DNA from: an uncultured Bacteroidota bacterium
GTDB taxonomy: Bacteria > Bacteroidota > Bacteroidia > Bacteroidales > UBA12077
Direction of reading: 5' to 3'
Length of the DNA: 54,622 nt
Assembly (NCBI GenBank): GCA_913055635.1
Contig: CAJXLK010000030.1
Span: 1 to 54,622 of the forward strand
Shown here: piece by piece, positions 17,829 through 26,463 of the stretch
Layout: each line of letters starts with the position of its first letter
Numbering within the stretch: position 1 is the first letter of the stretch
Program-made: the position numbers and the translations under genes
Notes under the pieces: model-generated
What the model saw: the letters and a program-made list of their open reading frames with translations, nothing else
Databases searched by the model: none
What the model was told of the DNA's origin: nothing

Positions 17829-20423
17829 ATGTCGATCATTTATTTACCCCGAATCTGGCTGGCAGGTGTGATGTGTCTGTTTTTTCTGCCGGGGTTTTCC
17901 ATGGCTCAGAAACCGGGCAAAAGGATTTATACCACCCGTCGCATCCATGGAAAGGCGCCAAATATTGATGGTTATATCAATGAAAAAGCATGGAACAGTG
18001 TTGACTGGTCGGCCGATTTCACCCAGCGGGAGCCTCATGACGGGGAAGCTCCTACCTATCAGACCGCCTTCAAGATCCTTTATGACGAGAACAACCTGTA
18101 CATTGCCATACGCGCTTATGACGGCGAACCCGAAAAGATTGTCCGTCGCATGTCGAGGCGCGACGGCTTTGAAGGCGATTGGGTAGAGGTCAACATCGAC
18201 AGCTATTTTGACAAACGCACGGCTTTTTCTTTTACCGCGTCGGTCTCGGGTGTAAAGGGGGATGAGGCCATCAGCGACAATGGAGATAACTGGGATGCGA
18301 CCTGGGATCCCATCTGGTACCTGGAGACATCGGTTGATGAGAAGGGGTGGGTGGCCGAGATGCAAATCCCATTTACTCAACTGCGTTTCAGCAGCAATCC
18401 AGAACAGGTGTGGGGTTTGCAGTTCACCCGGCGTTTTTTCCGAAAGGAGGAGCGATCCAACTGGCAATATATCCCGCAGGAAGAAGCCGGGTGGGTCCAT
18501 CATTTCGGTGAGCTGAGAGGAATTAAAAGCATTCAGCCCCAGCGCCAAATTGAGATTTCACCCTATTTCGTATCGAAGCTCAATAACTATAAGGCAGAAT
18601 CGGGAAATCCTTTTTCCGACGGCAGGGATTTTGGCTATGATGTAGGGGTAGACGGTAAGATTGGTCTGACCAATGACCTTACACTGGATTTCACTGTCAA
18701 TCCTGATTTTGGGCAGGTGGAAGCCGATCCCTCCGAGGTGAACCTGACGGCCTTTGAGACCTATTTTCAGGAGAAGAGGCTTTTTTTCATTGAGGGCAAG
18801 AACATCACCGATTATCAGCTCAGCAGCGGGGGCAATCCTTTCTCCTCGGACAACCTGTTTTATTCGCGCCGCATTGGCCGGAGTCCGCATCATTACCCCG
18901 ATCTGGATGAGGGTGAATATGCCCGGGTGCCCGAGCGAACCCGCATCCTTGGAGCCGCTAAGATTACCGGCAAGACAAAGAACGGGCTTTCGCTTGGGTT
19001 CATGGAAAGTGTCACCACCCGGGAAAAAGCCGATGTATTGTTGGATGGAAAAAAAAGCCGGCAGGTGGTCGAACCCTGGACCAATTATTTTTTGGGGCGG
19101 GTTCAGAAGGATTTGAACAATGAAAATACCCTGATTGGGGGCATGGTTACTTCCACCAACCGTTTCCGACTGACCGACGAGCTGGATTATCTCACCAAAA
19201 ATGCCTGGTCAGGTGGCCTGGATTTCACCCAGTTTTGGAATGAGAAAAAGTATTATCTGAGCTTTAAATATTCGATGAGCCATATTCGGGGCAGTGAAGA
19301 GGCCATGGAGCATCAGCAGGAATCTTCCCGCAGGTATTTTCAACGACCCGACAACCAGTATGTCCAGTATGATACGACGCGTCGGTCTTTAACCGGGCAC
19401 GGCGGCACCCTGCATTTCGGCAAGCAGGCGAGCAGTGGCCTGCGGTATCTTACCTGGATCACATGGCGCTCTCCCGGTTATGAGTTAAACGATATGGGGT
19501 ACCTGCGCCAGGGAGATGCCGTCTTTCAGGTGCTGTGGGCAGGATATCGTTTCCATGAACCTTTTTCCATTTTCCGGGAGGTCCAAATCAGCCTCAATCA
19601 ATGGACCGGCTGGGACTTTGGCGGCAACAGCTTATTCAGGGGAGGCAACATTCAGTGGTGGAGCCAGTTTAAAAACCATTGGTCTTTGGGCAGCGGCATC
19701 AGCCTGGAAGGCAATGGCCGTAGCAACGACCTGCTTCGTGGAGGCCCGGCAATAAAGACCCCTGGCGACTGGAATTACTGGCTCAACTTCGGGAGCGATC
19801 GGCGAAAAAAATTTTCCCTCCAGGGTTGGCATTCCAATGTCTTCGGTTTCGAGCAGGCTTTCCGGGGGCAGTCCTACGGACTGGATATCGGTTACCGGCC
19901 GTTTGATGCCCTGAACATTTCGTTGACTCCAAATTATTCCATCACCAAACGGGTGCTTCAGTATCTCAATACAGAAACAGTGAATGCAGAAGATGCTTAC
20001 ATCTTCGGTCGGTTGCATCAAAAAACCCTGGACCTGACCCTGCGCATCGATTATACCATCTCGCCTGAACTCACCATTCAATATTATGGGGCGCCGTTTA
20101 TCAGCGGGGTGGACTATTCCCGGCCCAAAAAAATTACCGATCCCCTGGCAGAGGTGCTTCGCGATCGGTATTCCCTTGATGTTTCCTTTTCCGAAGAAGA
20201 CTACGTGAACGACTATGATTTTAATTTCCGCCAGTTTCGCTCCAACCTGGTTGTACGGTGGGAATATCAGCCCGGTTCCTTGCTTTACCTGGTTTGGACC
20301 CAGGGCAGAACCGGTTCGGCTGAAACCGGGCGCTTCTCCTATGGCAGGGACCTGAGGGGATTATATGATATATACCCGGAGAACGTCTTCCTGGTTAAAC
20401 TCTCCTATCGTTTTATTCGCTAA
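17829..20423 (+). CDS. DUF5916 protein: CBM9-like domain plus beta-barrel
   Basis: Encodes 864 residues, a usual length for the family. Signal peptide ends FSMAQ (about residue 26). Residues about 35-215 form a CBM9-like sugar-binding fold: APNIDGYINEKAWNSVDW, ILYDENNLYIAIRAYD, WVEVNIDSYFDKRTAFSFTA and GWVAEMQIPFTQLRF. The rest is the DUF5916 part, with VNPDFGQVEADPSEVNLTAF and FFIEGKNITDYQ, then repeated amphipathic strands ending LVKLSYRFIR, as in an outer-membrane barrel. The final aromatic residue context fits barrel insertion. Function is not established; glycan or oligosaccharide handling at the outer membrane is the usual guess. No linked glycoside hydrolase is present. Confidence 0.88.
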   Translation: MSIIYLPRIWLAGVMCLFFLPGFSMAQKPGKRIYTTRRIHGKAPNIDGYINEKAWNSVDWSADFTQREPHDGEAPTYQTAFKILYDENNLYIAIRAYDGEPEKIVRRMSRRDGFEGDWVEVNIDSYFDKRTAFSFTASVSGVKGDEAISDNGDNWDATWDPIWYLETSVDEKGWVAEMQIPFTQLRFSSNPEQVWGLQFTRRFFRKEERSNWQYIPQEEAGWVHHFGELRGIKSIQPQRQIEISPYFVSKLNNYKAESGNPFSDGRDFGYDVGVDGKIGLTNDLTLDFTVNPDFGQVEADPSEVNLTAFETYFQEKRLFFIEGKNITDYQLSSGGNPFSSDNLFYSRRIGRSPHHYPDLDEGEYARVPERTRILGAAKITGKTKNGLSLGFMESVTTREKADVLLDGKKSRQVVEPWTNYFLGRVQKDLNNENTLIGGMVTSTNRFRLTDELDYLTKNAWSGGLDFTQFWNEKKYYLSFKYSMSHIRGSEEAMEHQQESSRRYFQRPDNQYVQYDTTRRSLTGHGGTLHFGKQASSGLRYLTWITWRSPGYELNDMGYLRQGDAVFQVLWAGYRFHEPFSIFREVQISLNQWTGWDFGGNSLFRGGNIQWWSQFKNHWSLGSGISLEGNGRSNDLLRGGPAIKTPGDWNYWLNFGSDRRKKFSLQGWHSNVFGFEQAFRGQSYGLDIGYRPFDALNISLTPNYSITKRVLQYLNTETVNAEDAYIFGRLHQKTLDLTLRIDYTISPELTIQYYGAPFISGVDYSRPKKITDPLAEVLRDRYSLDVSFSEEDYVNDYDFNFRQFRSNLVVRWEYQPGSLLYLVWTQGRTGSAETGRFSYGRDLRGLYDIYPENVFLVKLSYRFIR

Positions 20424-20666
20424 ATCTTTACCTGGCCCCCCCCCATACAGAGACTTAACAACCAGACAGGGAATAAAGCATGTGGGCTTCATAGGTAGCT
20501 TTCCATTTGGAATTTAATGGTGCCATGCCAGAGCGATGATCACTTTAAATGTCGTCTATCCAAATGTAATTTTTACAAATGGTCCATCCTTGCCGGGGTT
20601 TCGCCTTGAATTTTCGAAGCCCTGTTCTGTAACCATTGGAAAAAGTCAGGTCTTTTATACCAGGTA
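20424..20666. other. Intergenic region without recognisable gene
   Basis: About 240 bp between converging genes. I see no coding frame or terminator for the DUF5916 gene; only the terminator of the opposite gene follows. Confidence 0.4.
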
Positions 20667-20702
20667 AAAAAAAGCCGGTATCCCACAGGGGTGATACCGG
20701 CT
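20667..20702 (-). terminator. Rho-independent terminator of the AhpD-like gene
   Basis: Perfect 9-bp arms GCCGGTATC (20675-20683) and GATACCGGC (20694-20702) with a 10-base loop. On the minus strand the hairpin is followed by a run of eight T residues. Confidence 0.9.
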
Positions 20703-20724
20703 GGTGACTAACCAAAGGTTTTTC

Positions 20725-21087
20725 TTACATCATTTCCTGCATGGCTTTGTAGGCTTTGTTGCCATAGACAACCGAGGGGCCTCCTCCCATCAGGACAGCC
20801 ACACCAATGGTCTCGACGATCTCATCTTTGGTGGCACCTGCCTTGATGGAGTCCTGCACGTGGCAGGCGATGCAACCTTCACAGCGAATGCTGATGGCGA
20901 TGGCCAGGGCCTGCAGTTCCTTGTGCTTCTTGGTCAGTGCACTGTCCTGGCCCGTTGCTTTGTGCATGGTGACAAAGCCTTCTGCAATCTTGGGCTGCTC
21001 TTCAGAGAGCTTGCCTATGAAATTAAATACTTCTTGTGCTTGTTCGGTGTAATTGCCGTTGACTTGGGTTTCTTGATAATGACTCAT
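20725..21087 (-). CDS. Carboxymuconolactone decarboxylase/AhpD-like protein
   Basis: Encodes 120 residues. The helical fold and the motif RCEGCIACHVQDSIKAGAT carry a CxxC pair followed by His, as in AhpD-type alkylhydroperoxidases; the upstream Glu/Lys-rich helix (TKKHKELQALAIAISI) and the end AVLMGGGPSVVYGNKA are family features. The likely role is thiol-dependent peroxide reduction, though many family members have other roles. It is encoded about 390 bp from the nickel SOD gene on the same strand with a gene remnant and a hairpin between them, so they are separate units but could share a response to oxidative stress. A strong terminator follows. Confidence 0.88.
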   Translation of the reverse strand: MSHYQETQVNGNYTEQAQEVFNFIGKLSEEQPKIAEGFVTMHKATGQDSALTKKHKELQALAIAISIRCEGCIACHVQDSIKAGATKDEIVETIGVAVLMGGGPSVVYGNKAYKAMQEMM

Positions 21088-21309
21088 ATCTACTGCTTTT
21101 TTTTATTTGGTTTGTGTTAAAATGGTTTCATTGTTATAACGCTAACAAATACCTTTTGGTTTTATCCAATTGTATGATTATTCTCATGAATGGACATTCT
21201 CGAGAACAGATGTGTATGTTTAGCTCCTGAATTTAAAGATTTTAAATAGCATAAGTTGTAGTGTTATTATATTAACATTATAATTTTTTCGGGGAATTAT
21301 AACAGAACA

Positions 21310-21405
21310 CTAGAACTGAACGGTTATCCCGAAGAAGTCACTGAACAAGCCCGCACCCTGGCCGAGCGCTTTGCCCGGATGAAAACCTATGAATCGGACC
21401 GATAA
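21310..21405 (+). pseudogene. 3' fragment of a lost gene
   Basis: A frame reading LELNGYPEEVTEQARTLAER, then FARMKTYESDR and TAA, has the composition of a real helical C-terminus and normal GC content, but upstream of 21310 the sequence turns abruptly AT-rich with no plausible start. This looks like the 3' end left by a deletion. The family is not recognised. Confidence 0.4.
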
Positions 21406-21438
21406 AACAAGCCACCCTTTGAACAAAAGGATGGCTTT
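21405..21438 (-). terminator. Probable terminator of the nickel SOD gene
   Basis: Arms AAGCCACCCTTT (21409-21420) and AAAGGATGGCTT (21426-21437) pair with one mismatch. Read on the minus strand the hairpin is followed by GTTTTATC, and it lies 38 bp after the SOD stop codon. Confidence 0.55.
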
Positions 21439-21475
21439 GAGAGGGGATTAAAAGGACATCCGAAAAAATTGCGGC

Positions 21476-21958
21476 TCATTCATGGTTGTGCTCGTGGAAA
21501 TATGCATCCTCAAACTTATCCACTGTTTGCCTTAGCTTTTCGATGTATTGCAGGTCGGTGGTTTGTTTGGCTTTCATGGCATAGACCAGGATCTCGTGCA
21601 ACAGCTTTAGATGGGTGACATACCGCTGGTGCATTTCCTCATTTTCGGGCGAAACGGGTTTGATCCTTTGATGGAGGAAATATTGGCTGACAATGTCCTG
21701 GATTTTATTGGCATGGTCGTCCTTGTTGTTGATCCACCGTACCAGTTGGTTGTAATTTTTGTCTCCTTCCTGGGACAACTCATTGATTTGATTCATTGAT
21801 TTTTCAAGGGTCCGGATGTGTTCTTCGATCTGTTCAATCCGCAGTGAATCACCATAGATGCCACAGGGAATCTCACAGTGCGCCTGAGCAGATCTGGCCT
21901 GGCTCATAAACAGAACCGCAGCCAATACAAGTGAAAAAAGAATTTTTTGGGTTTTCAT
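21476..21958 (-). CDS. sodN: Nickel superoxide dismutase with Sec signal peptide
   Basis: Encodes 160 residues. After a signal peptide (MKTQKILFSLVLAAVLFMSQ, ending SAQA) the protein continues HCEIPCGIYGD, which is the nickel hook: His1, Cys2, Pro5, Cys6 and Tyr9 of mature Ni-SOD correspond to H27, C28, P31, C32 and Y35. The remaining sequence is a four-helix-type chain with QEGDKNYNQLVRWINNKDDH, as in the family; mature length would be 134. The enzyme converts superoxide to oxygen and peroxide. Classical Ni-SODs are made with a short propeptide cut by SodX; here the AQA/H junction is a signal peptidase I site, so export would itself expose His1. No sodX-like gene is next to it. Confidence 0.93.
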   Translation of the reverse strand: MKTQKILFSLVLAAVLFMSQARSAQAHCEIPCGIYGDSLRIEQIEEHIRTLEKSMNQINELSQEGDKNYNQLVRWINNKDDHANKIQDIVSQYFLHQRIKPVSPENEEMHQRYVTHLKLLHEILVYAMKAKQTTDLQYIEKLRQTVDKFEDAYFHEHNHE

Positions 21959-22035
21959 AACGCATTATTTTTAAATTTATTGAACATTTTATGGATAACA
22001 ACTGAAATCCAAAATGGTTTGATGTGGATATTTTA

Positions 22036-22104
22036 CCCCGCTAAGCGGGGGTAAATTTCATCCCACCCCGCTAAGCGGTATTTGTAGACCCCGCTAAGCG
22101 GGGT
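22036..22104. repeat. Three REP-like palindromes, locus 1
   Basis: Three copies of CCCCGCTAAGCGGGG (22036-22050, a shortened copy 22066-22078, and 22089-22103) lie in the gap between the nickel SOD and DUF6599 genes. Each is self-complementary around CTAAG. The same element occurs in three copies at 42329-42403. Confidence 0.9.
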
Positions 22105-22234
22105 CCGGAGGGGTCCGGAATAACCCCCCGGGTTGAATTGCGCTTTTAAATTTCTTATCTTGGGTGAATCCAAATGGATGCGGGTGGATTATCACCCGAT
22201 GGATGGAACCTGGATATAAAGAAAGCCCCGGCCT

Positions 22235-23143
22235 ATGATTTCCCTGATGCGCTGTAGCATTCTAATGTTGTTGTTTTCCCTAATCATCCCTTCTGGTTAT
22301 ACCATGTCAAACGATTCTATTATGCACTTAATGCCCAATGGTGATTCCGCCCTTACCATTGAATCCGAACAGGTCATCGTAACGGATAAGGCCTTTTATG
22401 ATTACATCAATGGAGCGGCAGAACTATACCTCAAATATGGTTTCCAAAAGCTTGGCAGGCGCAGCTATTTGCTGGAAGACAAAGATGAGCTCAAGGTCGA
22501 GGTCTATGACATGGGGGCCCCTGAAAATGCCTTTGGGGTATTTTCTTATTCGAAAGACACGGCCAATCTTGCTTTGGGCCAGGGTGGCCAGTATATGGCC
22601 GGCTCATTGATCTTTTGGCAGGACCGCTATTTTGTCTCGATTTTTGCCCATCGTGAAACCAAACCCATCAAGGAACAGATGCACCGCATCGCTGAACATA
22701 TTAGCCAGGCCATCGGCCAAAAGAAAGCGCTTCCCACCTTCTTTCATGTCACCCCCAAACAGGAGAGGGTGGAAGGGAGTCTCTTTTATTTTACTCATCA
22801 TGCCTGGCAGAATAAATACGGGTGGCTTGCCAATGAAAACATTTTCCGCGTTGATCAGCACACAAGAGCCCTTCTTGCTCAGTATGGCCCGCGAAAGGAT
22901 CGATATCTGCTTTTTGTTGTAGAATATCCAACGCCCCGGGAAGCCAAAAAAGCCCGCAAGAAAGGACTTCCCAAACTGAACCCTCAGCTTGGAAAGCATC
23001 GGTTGGTGCGCACTTCTGATTCACGTTGGATGGGATATAAAATGAAAGACCGCTTGCTGGTATTTGTTTACCGGGCTCCTTCCCAAAAAAAGGTTTCCGG
23101 TTTGCTGGAACAAACCGTTGAAAATTATTCCGGGAAACCGTGA
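22235..23143 (+). CDS. DUF6599 family exported protein
   Basis: Encodes 302 residues. ATG 22235 gives MISLMRCSILMLLFSLIIPS, a signal peptide; ATG 22247 is an alternative. The body has the features I associate with DUF6599: FYDYINGAAELYLKYGFQKL, VEVYDMGAPENAFGVFSYSK, GGQYMAGSLIFWQDRYFVSI and the later WMGYKMKDRLLVFVYRA. There is no catalytic motif. The DUF362 gene follows 134 bp downstream, a pairing common in Bacteroidota, and the two are likely in one operon. Role unknown. Confidence 0.75.
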   Translation: MISLMRCSILMLLFSLIIPSGYTMSNDSIMHLMPNGDSALTIESEQVIVTDKAFYDYINGAAELYLKYGFQKLGRRSYLLEDKDELKVEVYDMGAPENAFGVFSYSKDTANLALGQGGQYMAGSLIFWQDRYFVSIFAHRETKPIKEQMHRIAEHISQAIGQKKALPTFFHVTPKQERVEGSLFYFTHHAWQNKYGWLANENIFRVDQHTRALLAQYGPRKDRYLLFVVEYPTPREAKKARKKGLPKLNPQLGKHRLVRTSDSRWMGYKMKDRLLVFVYRAPSQKKVSGLLEQTVENYSGKP

Positions 23144-23277
23144 TTAATTGGCCATCAATCTGTATGGTGTTCAAAGATGATCATTTATTATCTGAACCAT
23201 GTCCTCCATCTGCCTTATAGATAGACTTGTTGTGCAGGTTCCTCCATGTACGTTTAATTCATCAAAACGCCTATATT

Positions 23278-24168
23278 ATGAGACGATTGACAAGAAGAGA
23301 AGCATTAAAACGGCTGGGGCTGACCGCAGCAGGCAGTTTCCTTTTAACAAGCCTTCCCTGGCGTGTTTGGGGTCAGGGTGGGTCAAATCCTTCCCGGGTG
23401 GTATTGATCCGTCGCCAGGAGCTTACGGGTCGTTCAGGAAAACTTGACAAGAAAGTGCTGGCCGAGATGCTGGATCGGGCCATACTGAGCCTGACCGGTA
23501 AGGCAGAGGTGAAGCAGGCCTGGGCCGAAATGATTCAACCCGATGATGTGGTGGGCATCAAATCGAACGTTTGGCACAACCTGCCTACCCCAGACGAATT
23601 GGAGCAACTCATTACCCAGCGCGTTATGGGAGCCGGTGTTCAGAAAGACCAGATTAGCGTGGATGACCGAGGGGTGTTGAATAATCCGGTTTTTAAAAAG
23701 GCCACCGCTCTGATCAATACCCGCCCGATGCGTACCCATGATTGGGCAGGCGTGGGGTCACTGATCAAGAATTATATCATGTTTCATCCCCGACCCTATG
23801 AATATCACCCCGATACCTGCGCCGATCTGGGCAAACTGTGGAAAAAACCCATGGTGCGCAACAAAACACGCCTCAACATCTTGGTGATGATTACCCCGCT
23901 GTTTTATGGTGTTGGCCCTCACCATTTTAACGAAAAGTACACCTGGACCTACAATGGCTTGATCATGGGTTTTGATCCTGTGGCAGTGGATGCCACCGGC
24001 CTGCGTATCATCCAGGCTAAAAGAAATGCTTATTTCGGGGAAGAAAGGCCCGTTAGTCCATCGCCTCACCATATTAAACTGGCTGATAAAAGGCATCATC
24101 TGGGCAATGCCGATCCTTCAAAGATTGAATTGATTCGGCTGGGCTGGCAAAAAGACATTTTGATCTGA
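23278..24168 (+). CDS. DUF362 protein with Tat-type signal
   Basis: Encodes 296 residues from ATG 23278 (MRRLTRREALKRLGLTAAGS). The twin Arg in TRREALKRLG followed by a hydrophobic stretch and WRVWGQ is a Tat signal; the longer frame starting at 23227 would bury it and is rejected. The DUF362 core shows DDVVGIKSNVWHN, LINTRPMRTHDWAGVGSLIK NYIMF-type residues and GFDPVAVDATGLRII, a Mg/cofactor-fold domain of unknown reaction. The usual C-terminal ferredoxin Cys clusters of longer DUF362 proteins are absent. Tat export implies folding in the cytosol, perhaps around a cofactor. Probably co-transcribed with the DUF6599 gene. Confidence 0.8.
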   Translation: MRRLTRREALKRLGLTAAGSFLLTSLPWRVWGQGGSNPSRVVLIRRQELTGRSGKLDKKVLAEMLDRAILSLTGKAEVKQAWAEMIQPDDVVGIKSNVWHNLPTPDELEQLITQRVMGAGVQKDQISVDDRGVLNNPVFKKATALINTRPMRTHDWAGVGSLIKNYIMFHPRPYEYHPDTCADLGKLWKKPMVRNKTRLNILVMITPLFYGVGPHHFNEKYTWTYNGLIMGFDPVAVDATGLRIIQAKRNAYFGEERPVSPSPHHIKLADKRHHLGNADPSKIELIRLGWQKDILI

Positions 24169-24435
24169 CGGATCGATGCCTCGCCGGAGTGTGGCCCCGA
24201 TTTTTCAAACCTTTACCGGCCACCCCATAGATCTTCTTTTCCTTAAAATTAAAGATCGTTCCATCCGAAAAGATAACCACCAGGGCAGGGGAGAGGATCT
24301 TATTCTATCCGCCAGCCCTGGATTTATTAAGAACTGAATGTTTCATTGAAGGCCCGGATCATGATCCATGTTGTCCGGCATTGGAATTTCATGGATTTTT
24401 CCTCATTTTTGTCATTATTCAGGCAATAAAAAACC

Positions 24436-25512
24436 ATGATCTCCATGAAAAAAATATTCCGGATTTTATTATATGGTCTGTTCATACTGGTAGGAGCCGT
24501 TTTGGTTCAGTTTGCTTACAACGAGTACCGGGCAAACCGTTTGGACCAGCCCTATGATGGGAATACTCTATCATCAGAAGACCTTACTACTTTAAAGGAG
24601 CTTCGTTCTTTTAAAGACCAATATGGCGGATTGATCTGGCCCGGATTTGATCGCGAAAACATACCGGTGGTTTTGTTCAATGACCGGTATGAATTCATGG
24701 CCAATGTTGGAAGCAATCCCGATGGCTGGAAGCGGGTAGGAGAGAGTGATTCTTCAGCGGTGAATTATTACCGCAGGCAGGCCAAAGATCCACAGGCTTT
24801 CGCGGTTCAAACCCAGGTTGGATGGGCAGGAAGATTCACCACCCTCAACAGGCTCAACCGTCGGCTGCTGTTGAACCTGCGCCGTGATATACCGGTTCCC
24901 CTTAATAAGCTGATGCCTTCCCAAATGATTTTAAAAGATAACGATTACCATATGGTGGCTCTGGTTCATGAAATGTTTCATGCCCATCAGGCCAACCAGG
25001 CCCCCGAAAAATTTGCCGCCAGCAATAGCCTGGCCCCTTTAACCGACCAGTATCCTTATCACAGGGATAGCCTGAACCACCTGTTTTCTCAAGAAGGCAA
25101 ATATCTGGTGGCCGCCCTTGAGACCGACAGCATCGCCGAAAAAAAACGCTTGTGCAGGAAATTTCTCCAAACCAGGCATCAACGAAGGGAACAATTGCCT
25201 TCTCAAATGGTGAAATTTGAAAAGCACTATGAATGGCTGGAGGGGCTTGCCAAATATGCGGAGGTACAGGCTTATAAAGTGGCCCTGGACCACAGAGAAT
25301 CATTGAGCCTGGACTATCAGGAAGGCATGCCCCATTGGCAGACCGACCGAAAGAACCTTCGTGGTCTTGGTCGGGTGGATGGTTCAACGCGTTTTTATTT
25401 AAGTGGCATGGCCCAGGCCCGACTTTTGGATCAAATCGCCGGTAAATGGAAAAAACAGGCCATGACGCAGGATGTATATCTGGAAGGGCTCATTCGTCAG
25501 GTTTTAAAATGA
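24436..25512 (+). CDS. Membrane-anchored putative zinc metallopeptidase
   Basis: Encodes 358 residues; ATG 24436 and ATG 24445 are both possible. One N-terminal membrane helix (about 6-26) would anchor it facing the periplasm. The motif ALVHEMFHAHQ contains HEMFH at residues 178-182 (HExxH, two zinc His and the catalytic Glu). About 85 residues later, WLEGLAKYAE offers E269 as third ligand, the arrangement of gluzincins (EGxAxYxE). The N-terminal half (YGGLIWPGFDRENIPVVLFN) fits a small substrate-side domain. I do not recognise a named family. No inhibitor or substrate gene is adjacent; the next gene begins 110 bp downstream after a flavodoxin remnant. Confidence 0.65.
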   Translation: MISMKKIFRILLYGLFILVGAVLVQFAYNEYRANRLDQPYDGNTLSSEDLTTLKELRSFKDQYGGLIWPGFDRENIPVVLFNDRYEFMANVGSNPDGWKRVGESDSSAVNYYRRQAKDPQAFAVQTQVGWAGRFTTLNRLNRRLLLNLRRDIPVPLNKLMPSQMILKDNDYHMVALVHEMFHAHQANQAPEKFAASNSLAPLTDQYPYHRDSLNHLFSQEGKYLVAALETDSIAEKKRLCRKFLQTRHQRREQLPSQMVKFEKHYEWLEGLAKYAEVQAYKVALDHRESLSLDYQEGMPHWQTDRKNLRGLGRVDGSTRFYLSGMAQARLLDQIAGKWKKQAMTQDVYLEGLIRQVLK

Positions 25513-25522
25513 TTCACAGATC

Positions 25523-25609
25523 ATGAAAACAGCCCTTGTGTATTCTTCCCATCACGGCACCATGGAGAAGGTGGCACGCCGAATAGGTAAAATGAAGCCC
25601 CCTCGCTGA
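25523..25609 (+). pseudogene. Truncated flavodoxin gene (N-terminal 28 residues)
   Basis: The frame reads MKTALVYSSHHGTMEKVARR and IGKMKPPR, then TGA. ALVYSSHHGTxEKVA is the first beta strand and FMN phosphate-binding loop of flavodoxins, so this is the beginning of such a gene with the remaining 100 or more residues deleted. It sits between the putative metallopeptidase and the DUF6544-like gene. Confidence 0.7.
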
Positions 25610-25623
25610 CAAACCCAAAACAG

Positions 25624-26454
25624 ATGAGACATATGACCCCCATTCTTGTGACCATCATCCTGATGGTTTTCCTATCGTTCCCACTGACGGGCAGGGCTAT
25701 TTTGAAAAGCCGCTTTCATAAAGAAGTGCGCCTGCTTTTTGACCGGGCCGCGCCCCTGAAGGACAAAAAATTTTCCTATGATCAACTTGAAGGGCTTCCT
25801 GTGCCGGTTCAAAATTATTTTAAGCATGTTTTGGAGCAGGGCCAGCCTTATATCAGCTATTTAAGGCTTCAACATGGGGGTTGGTTCAAAACCGGTTCGG
25901 ACAAGAAGGCCATGGACATAAAGGGTGAACAGTATTTTACAGCTTCCCGGCCCGGGTTTGTCTGGAAGGGCAAAACCTCTCTTTTCACGGCCCGGGATAT
26001 GTATATGGGTGGCAAAGGCAGGCTGGTGGTTTCGCTTTTTTCTCTTTTTAAGGTGGCCGACCAGCAGGGGCCAGAGGTGGATCAGGGTGAGTTGCTCAGG
26101 TGGTTGGGTGAGAGCGTTTGGTTCCCCACCAACCTTTTGCCCCGCGAAAACCTTCAATGGTCGCCGGTCGACTCAAACAGGGCCAAACTGACCTTCACTT
26201 ACAAGGGATTGTCGGTCTATTATATTGTGACTTTCAACAACAACCACGAGGTTGTTAAGTTGGAAACCCAGCGGCATATGGAAGATCAGGGCCTGAAGCC
26301 CTGGGTGGGCCAATTCAGTGATTACCGAAACATCAATGGCATTCGGGTGCCTACAGTCATTGAAGCTTCATGGGATTTGGAAGAAGGCCTTTACACCTAT
26401 GGCCATTTTACAGTGAAGCGCTTTGAATACGATGTTCCCCGGCGGTTCCCGTAG
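25624..26454 (+). CDS. DUF6544/DUF6920-like exported protein
   Basis: Encodes 276 residues. ATG 25624 or 25633 gives a signal-anchor (MTPILVTIILMVFLSFPLTG). The sequence LEGLPVPVQNYFKHVLEQGQ, ISYLRLQHGGWFKTGS and PGFVWKGKTSLF follows the pattern I associate with this uncharacterised family (PxPVxxYF, QPYI, GxF, PGFVW), and the C-terminal SDYRNINGIRVPTVIEASWD is typical of its final sheet. It may bind a lipid or small ligand in a barrel-like fold, but that is inference. The downstream cyclase gene is convergent. Confidence 0.65.
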   Translation: MRHMTPILVTIILMVFLSFPLTGRAILKSRFHKEVRLLFDRAAPLKDKKFSYDQLEGLPVPVQNYFKHVLEQGQPYISYLRLQHGGWFKTGSDKKAMDIKGEQYFTASRPGFVWKGKTSLFTARDMYMGGKGRLVVSLFSLFKVADQQGPEVDQGELLRWLGESVWFPTNLLPRENLQWSPVDSNRAKLTFTYKGLSVYYIVTFNNNHEVVKLETQRHMEDQGLKPWVGQFSDYRNINGIRVPTVIEASWDLEEGLYTYGHFTVKRFEYDVPRRFP

Positions 26455-26463
26455 AGGGGGGCT

